From NCBI RefSeq assembly GCF_016864195.1, contig NZ_CP045202.1, positions 558,001 through 622,000 of the forward strand: 64,000 bases of DNA. Direction: 5' to 3'. The notes under the pieces are model-generated. The model did no database searches. It worked only from the letters and a program-made list of their open reading frames with translations, and was not told the origin of the DNA. This DNA is from Dechloromonas sp. TW-R-39-2. GTDB taxonomy: Bacteria; Pseudomonadota; Gammaproteobacteria; Burkholderiales; Rhodocyclaceae. Position numbers and translations under genes: made by a program. Below, piece after piece: positions 51,597 to 62,933 of this stretch. The stretch's first letter is position 1. Each line of letters begins with the position of its first letter.

Positions 51597-52013
51597 CTAC
51601 GCCGTCTGATACTTGTGCAAGCGGTCAACGCTTGGGATCAGTATCCACCTTCCTTCAACCTTGATCAGACCAAGCTCACTCAATTCGCGAAGGATGCGAG
51701 AAAAGTATTCTTGCGTCTGGTTGAGGCGGGAGGCAATTAGCCCTTTATTTACGTGAAGTTCGAGAACGGTATTTTCGTCATCGAGCCGGCTTTCCGGCAA
51801 TTCATGCATCAACTATCCAATGATGCGCTGCTTCCCTGAATACAAGGAATAAGCTTCAACATTGAGCATGAGTTGATGCATGCGCATGGCCATCCCGGCC
51901 TGCACTTTTCATACATAGTCGCGATCACGATCCAGTTCGTCGAAGATCACAGACTTGGAGACGTGAAGCAACAGGCAACTGCGCAGCGCTTGTGCAGAGA
52001 CATCACTGCTATA
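51597..52013 (-). pseudogene. Decayed Dnr-like Crp/Fnr regulator (C-terminal two thirds)
   Basis: Read on the minus strand in one frame, codons give SAQALRSCLLLHVSKSVIF, a TGA stop, then AMRMHQLMLNVEAYSLYSGKQRIIG, a TAG stop, then LMHELPESRLDDENTVLELH and the HTH (GLIASRLNQTQEYFSRILRELSELG). This parallels the intact regulator at 57386-58087 (AQALQDSMLIHVPKEAIL, HDLMTDVEAYSLQSAKQRIIGYLM, GVIASRLNITQEHFSRVLHDLSDSG). The N-terminal part is missing and two in-frame nonsense codons interrupt it. It abuts the terminator of the cytochrome gene. Confidence 0.88.
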
Positions 52014-52039
52014 AAAAACGGAACTACGAAGAGTTCCGT
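52012..52039 (-). terminator. Terminator downstream of the cytochrome c gene
   Basis: On the minus strand, ACGGAACT/AGTTCCGT (8-bp perfect stem, 6-base loop) is followed by a run of T. About 70 bases past the cytochrome stop. Confidence 0.88.
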
Positions 52040-52108
52040 TTATTGGCTCTCGGCTTGTTTTAGTCCAACAATACGAGAAGCTGCTTGCTCGTTGAAGACT
52101 GGCGTTTG

Positions 52109-52417
52109 TTACTTCTGGGAGAGAATCCAGGTAACGAGCTTCTTCGCTTCGTCAGGGGTAACGTTGTTCGGCGGCATCGGGATTTGACCCCAGACGCCTT
52201 TGCCACCGGCCTTGACCTTGGTGGCCAGTATGGCGACCGCCCCGGCATCGCCCTTATATTTGGCGGCGACCTCCTTGTATGCCGGGCCGACCAGCTTCTT
52301 GTCGATGGCATGGCAGGACATGCAGTTCTTGGACTTGGCCAGTGCCTCGTCGGCAATTGCCTGGCCGGAGACGCAGAGACCAACGGCAAACATCATTGCG
52401 ATATGGACAGCTTTCAT
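52109..52417 (-). CDS. Small c-type cytochrome (c551/c552-like)
   Basis: 102 residues: signal peptide MKAVHIAMMFAVGLCVSGQAIA, heme motif C32-M-S-C35-H36, and axial methionine M81 in IPMPPNNV. Mono-heme class I cytochrome of the c551 size. In denitrifiers such cytochromes donate electrons to NirS in the periplasm. A perfect Fnr/Dnr box lies 64 bases upstream, as for nirS. Monocistronic on the minus strand. Confidence 0.93.
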   Translation of the reverse strand: MKAVHIAMMFAVGLCVSGQAIADEALAKSKNCMSCHAIDKKLVGPAYKEVAAKYKGDAGAVAILATKVKAGGKGVWGQIPMPPNNVTPDEAKKLVTWILSQK

Positions 52418-52480
52418 TTGGATGAACCCTTCGTTGAAATTATGCGAGAACGTAATGTCGCGGTTGGAAATATTGGCGCT

Positions 52481-52494
52481 TTGATGGGAATCAA
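52481..52494. promoter_or_regulatory. Fnr/Dnr box upstream of the cytochrome c gene
   Basis: TTGATGGGAATCAA, a perfect TTGAT-N4-ATCAA palindrome, 64 bases before the ATG at 52417 and nearly the same distance as the nirS box. Predicts anaerobic or NO-dependent activation. Confidence 0.88.
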
Positions 52495-52587
52495 AAGCCT
52501 GCTGAGGCCTGTCCGAGTCTGACGCTGCTCAAAGCGTCTAATTGATGAACATCAAGACGCGATGCCTGCGACTCGTTGACTACTCCG

Positions 52588-54073
52588 CTACTTGGTCAGG
52601 CGCTCGAACAACTTGACAGTGGTGTCGACACTGCGCAGAAGGCGCTCGCCCTCAGCCATGACAAGGCGGGCATGTTGGGTTCTGGCGGCATGGGAGAGAT
52701 CCGGACAGAGTGTGCGGATGAATTTCTGCCATTGGCTGGCGACCACCCGAAGCTGGGCGGCTACTTCCGGCGGGATATTCGCCGTTTTTCCCAGGGTCTG
52801 CAGGTTGCTTTCGAACTCCAGGCAGGAAGGTGGCGTCAGCCCGGCAATTTTTTCGTCCAGACTAGGCCACTCGCGAAACAGGAAGAACTTGCCGATGCGC
52901 TGCGACAGCATGCGGTTGCGGCCGGCCATGTTGACGTAATGCGCCGCAGGGAGTCCGCCCAGATCAGCCGCATGACCAGTCAGTACATCGGTTGCTTGAA
53001 GCAACTCCTCGCTCAGGTCGAATACATCTTCAACTTTTTGTGCGGATAACTCGTCGCCACGCATCAGTTGTTGATAGCGCGGCCACAAAGCTTTGATCAG
53101 CGCGAGTTTCTCGGCGAACTCAGCGGCCAGCTCTAGCTTTTCAAGACGGGCCAGGTTGCGCTCGAATTCCTTCTCCAACTGGTTGAGCTTGACCAGTGCC
53201 TTGTGTGGAGCAATCGCCGAAACGATCATGTACCACGCGATGGCCATGCGCTGCGAAAGCACACGCAGGCGACCGCACATGTTGATCAGCGCGCCAGCCG
53301 ACAGCGGAGTCTCGGCATCGAGCGCGTTGCCTTTGCGTTTTCTGCAGAAATTCAGCCTCTGCCCGTTGTCGCCGCCGACTGTATCGAGCAGGGCAGCATT
53401 CTGGATATGGACTTTGCGGCCATCGACGACAAGAACGCCGTTGTCGCTCAGTTCGCGCAGATTGCGGGAGAAAGACTCGGGCGTCATGCCAATGCGCGCC
53501 GCGATCACTTTTTTGCTGGCCTTGAGAACGATGGTCGTTTCACCCGCCATATTGGCTTTTTCTCCCGCCGATTCAAGCAGGTAGTCGAGTAAGCGTTGGG
53601 CTCCGGTCAGACCATAATGGTGGCTGGTGATATCGAACTCAATCGCGAATTGACGGCGGGCCAAGGCAGTAATGATGCGCATGCCAAATTCGCGGTGATT
53701 CTCGGTGGCCTCTCGTAGTTTACGAATATCGATCGCGACCAGCAGGGTCTGCGTGATGCAGCAACAAGTCGAAGCGTAGTGCGTGGCGCCGAATAGTTCG
53801 CCCAAGCTCAGCAGTTGCTCGCTCTGCACCAGTTCGATGACCTTGGTGGCGCCGCCGGGGATGCTGGTGCTACGCTTGATGCTGCCGTTGAACAGCAGGT
53901 GCGCTTCGCGGATCGGGTCGCCGGCTTCGTATAGTGCCTGGTTGGCCGGAAGTTCGATCAGGCGGCTCGCCTCGACCAGCTCGTTGAGCAAAACGGTCGG
54001 CAATCCGGCAAAGAACCTGCTGCCGGTGAGCAGTTCGCGCTGAGCCCGATACGGATCTTTAAAGCGGGCGTTC
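52588..54073 (-). CDS. Crp/Fnr-type regulator fused to two PilJ/NarX-like sensory repeats
   Basis: About 495 residues; the only possible start in frame is a TTG whose codon ends at 54075, after an in-frame stop at 54091-54093. Residues about 18-140 form a cyclic-nucleotide-binding-like domain, and 156-230 a Crp HTH whose recognition helix TPESFSRNLREL keeps the E-xx-SR pattern that reads TTGAT. Residues about 260-370 and 378-490 are two PilJ-type (NarX P-box-like) repeats: NMCGRLRVLSQRM (265-277) and NMAGRNRMLSQRI (382-394). No transmembrane helices, so cytoplasmic. Next to nirS and its cytochrome: a likely nitrate/nitrite- or NO-responsive one-component regulator (inference). Confidence 0.88.
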
Positions 54074-54120
54074 AATTGGAGAGGATTTCCTTAAGTTGTT
54101 CCTGACCTCATGCTAAGCAA

Positions 54121-54165
54121 AAAGAAAAGGGGGCGTAACTCCTCTCTCGGAGGAGCGATGCCCCC
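54121..54165 (-). terminator. nirS terminator
   Basis: On the minus strand, GGGGGC pairs with GCCCCC and an inner CTCCTC pairs with GAGGAG, followed by TTTTCTTT. Located just after the nirS stop codon. Confidence 0.85.
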
Positions 54166-54174
54166 TCTTTAGTC

Positions 54175-56423
<2,249 letters not shown>

Positions 56424-57221
56424 ATGAATCGACGTAGCCTAATTCTCTTTTCGCTATCAATTGTCCTTGCGTTTAGGACGCTTGCTGCGTCTGCTTCACA
56501 AGAGCGCGCAGACTGGTCCAGTTTCTTTACTACAGCCGAGGTGCACGGCACCATCGTTGTCTTAGACAACCGCAATGGGAAGGAAGTGGCTTTCGTTTAC
56601 GACTCGGAGCGCGCGGGGCGTCGCTACTCGCCGGCTTCAACCTTCAAAATTCCTCATAGCTTGTTTGCTCTTGACGCGGGAATTCTCCGTGATGAGTTCC
56701 AGGTAATTCCCTGGGATGGCATCAAGCGTTCGATAAAGGCGTGGAATGAGGACCAAAACCTACGCTCCGCGATGCGTAATTCGACTGTCTGGGTCTACGA
56801 ACGATTTGCTCGGCAGCTTGGCGATGCGCGTGAGACTGAGTACATGCGAAAGATTGCGTATGGCAACGCAGTTGCGGGAGGCGGCAAACCTTTCTGGGTC
56901 GAAGGCGACCTAGCAATTTCGGCAAATGAACAAATATCGTTCCTGCGTCATCTCTATCGTAATGAACTGCCATTCCCGGTCGAGCATCAGCGGCTCATCA
57001 AGGACGTGATGGTGAATGAGGCAGGTCGTGATTGGATATTGCGGGCTAAGACCGGCTGGAGTGGAAAGGTTGGCTGGTGGGTAGGCTGGGTCGAGTGGCC
57101 AACCGGACCGGTATTTTTTGCGCTGAACATCGATACGCCCAACAGACTGAATGACCTCTCAAAGCGGCAAGAAATTACGCGCAACATACTTCGTTCTATC
57201 AGTGCTCTGCCACCGTATTAA
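56424..57221 (+). CDS. Class D (OXA-type) beta-lactamase
   Basis: 265 residues with signal peptide MNRRSLILFSLSIVLAFRTLAASA. All class D motifs are present: S72-T-F-K75 (active-site serine and carboxylated lysine), S120-T-V, Y146-G-N, FWVEG (tryptophan 158) and K209-T-G followed by WWVGWVE. Predicted to be a functional periplasmic beta-lactamase; the OXA subgroup is not assigned. It is isolated between nirS and dnr and flanked on both sides by mosaic non-coding DNA, suggesting insertion by transfer. No integrase, attC or IS is directly visible. Confidence 0.92.
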   Translation: MNRRSLILFSLSIVLAFRTLAASASQERADWSSFFTTAEVHGTIVVLDNRNGKEVAFVYDSERAGRRYSPASTFKIPHSLFALDAGILRDEFQVIPWDGIKRSIKAWNEDQNLRSAMRNSTVWVYERFARQLGDARETEYMRKIAYGNAVAGGGKPFWVEGDLAISANEQISFLRHLYRNELPFPVEHQRLIKDVMVNEAGRDWILRAKTGWSGKVGWWVGWVEWPTGPVFFALNIDTPNRLNDLSKRQEITRNILRSISALPPY

Positions 57222-57385
57222 CTGTGAAGGACGATGTCGGTTGTTTGCTTAAGGCAGTCAGCCCACCGTACATAGCTCACCGGCAGTTCCTGGCCGGCTC
57301 CTAGCCGATACCAACTAGTTGCCGTAACGAAGAACAGCCCTCGACCCTGAACAGCCTTCAGTGGTTACTAGCGATGCTCTCACCG

Positions 57386-58087
57386 CTACGGGTTGTCTTG
57401 AGTTTTGAGGAGTTTGGACACGCTCGGAATCCGAATTTTCTTGCCATGCACCTCAAGCAGCCCGCTATCCGACAGGTCGTGCAAAACCCTGGAGAAGTGT
57501 TCCTGAGTGATGTTGAGGCGTGAGGCAATGACCCCTTTGCCTACAGTGAGCTCAAACTCCAGTTTGTCTGTGTCTATTGCTGCCTGAGGCACATCAGTCA
57601 TCAGATATCCGATAATTCGCTGCTTGGCCGACTGCAACGAGTAGGCTTCGACGTCCGTCATCAAGTCGTGTGTGCGTTTTGCCAACCCGGCTAGCATCTT
57701 CTTGGTAAAGCCGTAGTCGTGTTCCAACTCATTCAGTATGGCTTCCTTGGGGACATGAATCAGCATCGAATCCTGCAACGCTTGAGCAAAGACAATATAG
57801 GTCCGGTCCAAAAACATAATGGCTTCGCCAAAACTTTGACCCTGCTGAATTATTTCCACAATCTTCTCGTTGCCCTGAGATGATGTGAATGCTAGTTTGA
57901 CCTGGCCGAAAACCAGAAGATGAAAGCCCGTACAAGCATCTCCGGCACGAAAGAGTACATCGCCTTTTTGCGCGTGGATAAGCTTGGAGCAACTGGCAAT
58001 GTGTTCGATATCGCAGGCAGCCATGCCAGCAAACAGGGGCAAGTGAGCCAGATGGCTTTCGAGGCTGATTAACTTGTGGTCGCGCAT
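57386..58087 (-). CDS. dnr: Dnr-like Crp/Fnr-family regulator
   Basis: 233 residues from the ATG at 58087. Cyclic-nucleotide-binding-like domain (HIASCSKLIHAQKGDVLFRAGDACTGFHLLVFGQVKLAF) and HTH (GVIASRLNITQEHFSRVLHDLSDSGLLEVHG) with the E-xx-SR recognition pattern. The N-terminal cysteine cluster of oxygen-sensing Fnr is absent, which favours the Dnr/NnrR group (NO sensing through heme). Likely activator of nirS and the cytochrome. A perfect box sits at 58126-58139, very near its own start, suggesting autoregulation. Confidence 0.85.
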   Translation of the reverse strand: MRDHKLISLESHLAHLPLFAGMAACDIEHIASCSKLIHAQKGDVLFRAGDACTGFHLLVFGQVKLAFTSSQGNEKIVEIIQQGQSFGEAIMFLDRTYIVFAQALQDSMLIHVPKEAILNELEHDYGFTKKMLAGLAKRTHDLMTDVEAYSLQSAKQRIIGYLMTDVPQAAIDTDKLEFELTVGKGVIASRLNITQEHFSRVLHDLSDSGLLEVHGKKIRIPSVSKLLKTQDNP

Positions 58088-58125
58088 ATTCGTCCCGAGG
58101 CAAATGACAATGCGCAAATGATAGT

Positions 58126-58139
58126 TTGATTTGAATCAA
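58126..58139. promoter_or_regulatory. Fnr/Dnr box upstream of dnr
   Basis: TTGATTTGAATCAA, a perfect TTGAT-N4-ATCAA site only 39 bases before the dnr ATG. This spacing is short for activation with a normal leader, so repression or a nearly leaderless transcript is possible. Confidence 0.85.
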
Positions 58140-58302
58140 AACTGGAACTGGCGTACGATTTTCTGGTAACACTTTGACGTGCACTCTTGAATTAGCTTGA
58201 TGCCCTGGTGCCATGTCAACAAATCCAGGTAAGCGATAGGTCACCTTGGGTTGCACGCTACGTGAAGCATATTAGGAAAATATGAATTAGGCGCTTATAC
58301 TA

Positions 58303-58322
58303 GTAAGTAATTTAATACTTAC
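58303..58322. promoter_or_regulatory. Palindromic operator before the TetR gene
   Basis: GTAAGTA-N6-TACTTAC, perfect 7-base arms, ending 8 bases before the tetR ATG and just downstream of a TATACT -10 candidate (58296-58301). Likely autoregulatory site of the TetR protein. Confidence 0.7.
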
Positions 58323-58330
58323 AAGTGCCC

Positions 58331-58936
58331 ATGTCTATCAACCCTCGTCAATCCACCGAGTCACGCCAGGCAGAAATCATCGCCACCATGGTTCAGCTCT
58401 CGGCCGAGCGCAGCCCTGCTGAAATAACGACCACGGACATTGCCAAAGCCATGGGGGTTACTCAGGGTGCGCTTTTTCGGCACTTCGCCACCAAGGAAGC
58501 TATCCGCCTGGCCGTGGTCGAATGGATAGATGAGCATTTGATGTTCGAACTACTGGCTGCCAAGGAGCGCTCCCCTGATGCGCTGACTGCCCTCAAGGCC
58601 ATGTTCATGGCTCACGTCGGCTTTGCCAAAGCACACCCTGGAGCGCCTCGCCTCATTTTTGGCGAGCTTCAGCAACCTGCTTCATCCCCCGTCAAGCAGC
58701 GGGTTCAGCAAATCATGCAGCGCTATCGGCAAACCCTTTCCCAAACCCTGGCCGCGGCTATTGAGGCGAAGTTGATACGCGCCGATGCCGATTGCGCAGC
58801 GGCGGCAGCCCTGTTCCTTGGGGCCATTCAGGGCTTGGTCATTCAAACCATGCTCAGCGGACACACCGAGCAGATGGAGCAACAGGCGGTCGGCGTTCTG
58901 GACCTTTATCTTGCCGCCCTTGGGGTCAAGTCATGA
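58331..58936 (+). CDS. TetR-family regulator of the exporter operon
   Basis: 201 residues from the ATG at 58331. N-terminal TetR HTH: RQAEIIATMVQLSAERSPAEITTTDIAKAMGVTQGALFRHFATKEAI. The C-terminal ligand domain has the usual variable helices. Its stop overlaps the HlyD-like gene by 4 bases, making it the first gene of the operon it probably controls. No strong ribosome site precedes it. Confidence 0.9.
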   Translation: MSINPRQSTESRQAEIIATMVQLSAERSPAEITTTDIAKAMGVTQGALFRHFATKEAIRLAVVEWIDEHLMFELLAAKERSPDALTALKAMFMAHVGFAKAHPGAPRLIFGELQQPASSPVKQRVQQIMQRYRQTLSQTLAAAIEAKLIRADADCAAAAALFLGAIQGLVIQTMLSGHTEQMEQQAVGVLDLYLAALGVKS

Positions 58937-60123
58937 AGCTAAATGGTTTTCTCAGCCGCAAGTTTGGCCTGGTGGCTTTTGCAGTGCTTCTTCTGCTCGG
59001 ATTTGGTTTTGTCGTCGCCCGGTCAGGCCCACTGGCGCCAACCAAGGTCACCATCACTCGGGTCGAAACCGGGAGCCTGTCGTCATCACTGTTCGGCATT
59101 GGCACAGTCGAAGCGCGACGCAGCTATTTTATTGGCCCCACCGCTGCTGGTCGCGTCAAAGCAGTTCATGTCGATGTGGGTGAACAGGTCAAGGCCGGGC
59201 AACTGCTGGCAGAAATCGACCCAGTCGACCTGGACGAACGACTACGTTCGCTTGAAGCCTCATACGCCCGGGCATCCAGCGCGGTTCTGGCGGCTGACGC
59301 TCAGCGCAAGGATGTTCTGGCCCGCCAGATGATTGCCAGCTTGAATGCGAAACGCTATCGCGACCTCGGCGATAAGCATTTCGTCAGCCCGAGTGCAGTT
59401 GAGAGCAAACAACAGGAACTGACATCGGCTCAGGCAGCCGTCGATGCAAGTGATGCCAACCTGCAAAGTGCCCGGCAGGAAGTCATCCGCCTGAAGGCCG
59501 ACCAGGATGCTTTACGGCAGCAACGGAATAACCTGCGCCTGGTCGCACCCGTTGACGGCGTGCTGACCAGCCGTGATGCTGAAGCTGGCTCGACAGTCGT
59601 TGCAGGGCAATCAGTGCTCAAGTTGATAGAGCCCAGCAGTCTCTGGGTCAAGGTCCGGCTGGACCAGGGGCGGTCCCGCGGCCTGGCTGCTGGACAAGCC
59701 GCAAGCATTGCCCTGCGCAGCAATCCGGGAATGCCATTAACCGGCAAGGTAGTCAGGATTGAACCGGTCAGTGACAGCGTGACCGAGGAGCGCATCACCC
59801 TGATTACCTTCGACCAGATTCCTCCTGGCCTGAGCATTGGCGAGATGGCCGAGGTGACCGTTCAAACGGCAGCCAATCAATCTGGCCTGACACTGCCCAA
59901 TGCAGCCATCAAACAAATGCCTGAGGGTTCTGGTGTCTGGAAACTACGCGATGGCAAGCCCGTCTTTGTCGCCATCAAACTCGGCACCAGCACCCTGGAT
60001 GGTGCGGTGCAGGTACTGGAAGGACTTGGCGCAGGTGACGAAATCATCGTTTTCAGCGAGCGCGAGCTGTCTGAAGGTAGCCGTGTCAAAGTTGTCGAAC
60101 AACTGGCAGGACAACGCCAGTGA
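58933..60123 (+). CDS. HlyD/RND-type periplasmic adaptor of an ABC exporter
   Basis: 396 residues: N-terminal membrane anchor (FGLVAFAVLLLLGFGFVVA), lipoyl/barrel motif (GRVKAVHVDVGEQVKAGQLLAEIDPVDLDERL), alpha hairpin (about 95-190), second barrel half (LRLVAPVDGVLTSRDAEAGSTVVAGQ), and a C-terminal membrane-proximal domain. Membrane-fusion protein linking the permease/ATPase pair to an outer-membrane channel. It overlaps the permease gene by 4 bases. Confidence 0.9.
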   Translation: MKLNGFLSRKFGLVAFAVLLLLGFGFVVARSGPLAPTKVTITRVETGSLSSSLFGIGTVEARRSYFIGPTAAGRVKAVHVDVGEQVKAGQLLAEIDPVDLDERLRSLEASYARASSAVLAADAQRKDVLARQMIASLNAKRYRDLGDKHFVSPSAVESKQQELTSAQAAVDASDANLQSARQEVIRLKADQDALRQQRNNLRLVAPVDGVLTSRDAEAGSTVVAGQSVLKLIEPSSLWVKVRLDQGRSRGLAAGQAASIALRSNPGMPLTGKVVRIEPVSDSVTEERITLITFDQIPPGLSIGEMAEVTVQTAANQSGLTLPNAAIKQMPEGSGVWKLRDGKPVFVAIKLGTSTLDGAVQVLEGLGAGDEIIVFSERELSEGSRVKVVEQLAGQRQ

Positions 60124-61313
60124 TAAGTCTGGCCGGGCGCGACATCCTGCATTCCTGGTCGAAGTTCGTGTTGACCGGAATCGGTCTTGGCTTGCTGATT
60201 GGCGTGACGCTGACCATGGCCGGAGTTTATCGAGGTATGGTCGATGATGCCAAGGCGCTGCTCAACAACAGTGGCGCTGACTTGTGGGTCGTTCAGCAGG
60301 ACACGCAGGGGCCTTATGCGGAGTCCTCGAGCATCCATGATGACGTGTACCGTTCAATGCTCAGCCTGTCGGGCGTGGCTCGCGCCGCCAACGTGACTTA
60401 TCTGACCATGCAGGTTCGTCTGGACAATACCGATGTGCGTGCGATGGTTGTAGGTTTCGAGCCAGGGCAGCCGGGAGAGCCCGGCTACCTGATTGCCGGA
60501 CGTCACATTACCCGTAACCATTACGAGGCCGTCGCCGACGTCAAAACCGGGTTCCAACTGGGCGATAGCATTCGGATTCGTCGGCACGACTACCGGGTCG
60601 TCGGCCTGACCAAACGCATGGTTTCGTCCGGCGGCGACCCCATGGTCTTCATTCCGCTGAAGGATGCACAGGAGGCACAGTTCCTGAAGGACAACGATGC
60701 CATCCTCAATGAGCGGGCAAGAACAACGGCCAATCCGACATTGAATCGCCCGGGCGTGCCGGGTTTGCTCGAGGCCATCCAGGCATCGCAGAACGCGAAT
60801 CGCAACGTCAATGCCGTGCTGGTTCAGGTGGCATCAGGAAGCAAGCCCGAGACTGTCGCAAATGATGTCAGGCGCTGGAAGCACCTGGAGGCTTTCACCC
60901 GGGTTCAAATGGAAGAGATTCTGGTGGCGAAGCTGATTGCCACCTCGGCCAGGCAAATCGCGATGTTTCTGGTAATTCTTGCGGTGGTCAGCGCGGCCAT
61001 CGTCGCTTTCATTATTTACACGATGACTTTGGGCAAGATTCGCGAGATTGCCGTGTTGAAGCTGATTGGCACGCGTAACCGGACCATTGCCGGGATGATT
61101 CTTCAGCAGGCACTGGGTCTGGGGCTTATCGGTTTTCTCGTCGGCAAGGTTTCGGCCACTGCCTGGGCGCCATTCTTTCCCAAGTATGTTCTGCTGGAGC
61201 CAGGCGATGCAGCGCGCGGCTTTGTCGTGGTCATGGTCATTTGTGCGCTGGCCAGCACGCTGGCGATTCGGGCTGCCCTGCGCGTAGACCCGGCCACCGC
61301 CATTGGAGGATGA
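60120..61313 (+). CDS. FtsX-like ABC permease (DevC/MacB-like)
   Basis: 397 residues: one N-terminal helix (SKFVLTGIGLGLLIGVTLTMAGVY), a large periplasmic domain (about 45-265), then three helices with the FtsX motif (AIVAFIIYTMTLGKIREIAVLKLIGTRNRTI). Works with the adjacent adaptor and ATPase in a DevBCA/MacAB-like exporter. Substrate unknown. Confidence 0.9.
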   Translation: MISLAGRDILHSWSKFVLTGIGLGLLIGVTLTMAGVYRGMVDDAKALLNNSGADLWVVQQDTQGPYAESSSIHDDVYRSMLSLSGVARAANVTYLTMQVRLDNTDVRAMVVGFEPGQPGEPGYLIAGRHITRNHYEAVADVKTGFQLGDSIRIRRHDYRVVGLTKRMVSSGGDPMVFIPLKDAQEAQFLKDNDAILNERARTTANPTLNRPGVPGLLEAIQASQNANRNVNAVLVQVASGSKPETVANDVRRWKHLEAFTRVQMEEILVAKLIATSARQIAMFLVILAVVSAAIVAFIIYTMTLGKIREIAVLKLIGTRNRTIAGMILQQALGLGLIGFLVGKVSATAWAPFFPKYVLLEPGDAARGFVVVMVICALASTLAIRAALRVDPATAIGG

Positions 61314-61314
61314 G

Positions 61315-62019
61315 ATGGACGGTTTCGGCATTCGCATCGAAGGCTTGAGCAAGCGCTATGGCGAGGGCGATACCGCGGTCGACGCCTTGAAAGACGTCAA
61401 TATGACCGTCGCCCCCGGGGAGGTGGTGGGATTGATTGGCCCCTCAGGTTCCGGAAAAAGCACCCTGCTCAAGTGCCTGGGCGCGGTAATAGAACCGACT
61501 ACCGGCAAGATGACGCTGGGTGACGAGGTCATCTACGACAATGGCTGGAAAATTCCCGACCTGCGCGCCTTGCGCCGCGACCGGATTGGGTTCGTATTTC
61601 AGGCCCCCTATCTGATTCCATTTCTCGATGTTATCGACAACGTAGCCTTGTTACCCATGCTGGCCGGCAGGCCGAATGGTGAATCAAGAAAGCGCGCGCT
61701 GGAGTTGCTTGAAGCACTGGATGTCGGGCACCGCGCCAAAGCCCAACCGTCGCAACTGTCGGGCGGGGAGCAACAACGCGTGGCAATTGCCCGGGCCCTG
61801 GCGAATCAGCCGCCCGTCATCCTCGCCGATGAGCCGACCGCACCTTTGGACAGCGAACGCGCCTTGAGTGTCGTGCGCATCCTCAACCAGATGGCGCTGC
61901 AGTTCAATACGGCCATCATCGTGGTGACCCACGATGAGAAAATCATTCCTACCTTCAAGCGGATTTACCACATTCGCGATGGCAAAACCTTTGAAGAAAA
62001 AGGCCAGGCTCTGAGCTGA
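61315..62019 (+). CDS. ABC exporter ATP-binding protein (DevA/LolD-like)
   Basis: 234 residues from the ATG at 61315 (GGAGG 5 bases upstream). Walker A GPSGSGKST, Q-loop VFQAPYLIPF, signature LSGGEQQRVAIARAL, Walker B PVILADEPTAPLDS, switch VVTHDEKI. The D-loop PTAPLD differs from the more common PTGNLD of LolD and MacB. Last gene of the TetR-HlyD-FtsX-ATPase operon. Confidence 0.93.
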   Translation: MDGFGIRIEGLSKRYGEGDTAVDALKDVNMTVAPGEVVGLIGPSGSGKSTLLKCLGAVIEPTTGKMTLGDEVIYDNGWKIPDLRALRRDRIGFVFQAPYLIPFLDVIDNVALLPMLAGRPNGESRKRALELLEALDVGHRAKAQPSQLSGGEQQRVAIARALANQPPVILADEPTAPLDSERALSVVRILNQMALQFNTAIIVVTHDEKIIPTFKRIYHIRDGKTFEEKGQALS

Positions 62020-62169
62020 GTCTCAGATAGGCGGGCAGACAATGCCCTATTTCAAGCGAAATCAGATGCTGCGCCCGTTTTGCCCGCCTCTCCTGGCCGC
62101 AAGTATTGGTGGCTAACCATTTGCAGATGACTAGTTAATCAGAGTTCATCCCTGGCGCATCATGATTCT

Positions 62170-62652
62170 TCAGCCTTTGGCGGCTTTCCAACCCGTATGC
62201 TGGAAATATTTTCCATATGCCTTCAGAGCTTCAAGTGCTTGCACCGCGCCATCGTGGCGCGACTTTGAAGTTTTTCCTCTCATGGTCTCGGCGCCTTCCA
62301 TCAGGTCTGCAATAACCAAGTGAAGCATCGCATCAGCCTGGGGCTCGAGTTTGCAATTCTGAATTGCATAGGCCACCTTTTCACTGATTGTCGTCGCTAA
62401 TGCTTGATAGTCGTCGTTGCCGTATTGATTCTTGTGAATCGCCGGTATTGCCTTCGCCATCGCTTGATTGATGTCGTTCATAGCCTGACGCAGCGGCTCA
62501 TCAGTTGCCCATTTTTTTCCAACGTTAAGGTGGAGCTTTGTCGGTTCGACACTCCCATGGCTATGGTTGTGTGCGGCACTTTCAGCTGCGAGGATATTGG
62601 GCGAAGCTCCAAGCGCAATGGCAGTCAGAACTACGGCGAATATGGTTTTCAT
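62170..62652 (-). CDS. Periplasmic protein of unknown function
   Basis: 160 residues from the ATG at 62652 (GGAG upstream). Signal peptide MKTIFAVVLTAIALGASPNILA, a histidine-rich start of the mature part (AAHNHSHGSVEP), then a mostly helical body with one cysteine (CKLEPQADAMLHLVIADLMEGAETM). It suggests a four-helix-bundle periplasmic protein, possibly metal-related. No family named with confidence. Separated from the exporter operon by convergence. Confidence 0.7.
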   Translation of the reverse strand: MKTIFAVVLTAIALGASPNILAAESAAHNHSHGSVEPTKLHLNVGKKWATDEPLRQAMNDINQAMAKAIPAIHKNQYGNDDYQALATTISEKVAYAIQNCKLEPQADAMLHLVIADLMEGAETMRGKTSKSRHDGAVQALEALKAYGKYFQHTGWKAAKG

Positions 62653-62933
62653 CGGGTCTCCTATTTCATGGGTGCAATACCCAACCAATATAGTCAACTA
62701 ATCTTAACGCAAGCTTAAAGCCAAGACGGGTTTCCGTTGCTTGTTGAGTCCGCCTACCGAAGATATTTTCAGCCCAAGTTCAAGCATCCTTGGCATAACC
62801 CATATTGGTTATTCTTTCAATTTTTGTTATGCACTGAGCGATACTTAAGGAACTGATGTATCAGAGTTTATCGTGTAGGCGTTGCGGCGGGTATCAGCCT
62901 AACCAGTCATTCAAATGGGTGCTGATAAAGACA

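Noticed and set aside
61303..61314. TTG start for the exporter ATPase
   Set aside because: The GGAGG ribosome site lies downstream of it and fits the ATG at 61315.
62029..62090. AGGCGGGCA...TGCCCGCCT long-range inverted repeat after the exporter operon
   Set aside because: The loop exceeds 40 bases and no T-run follows, so a terminator call is not supported.
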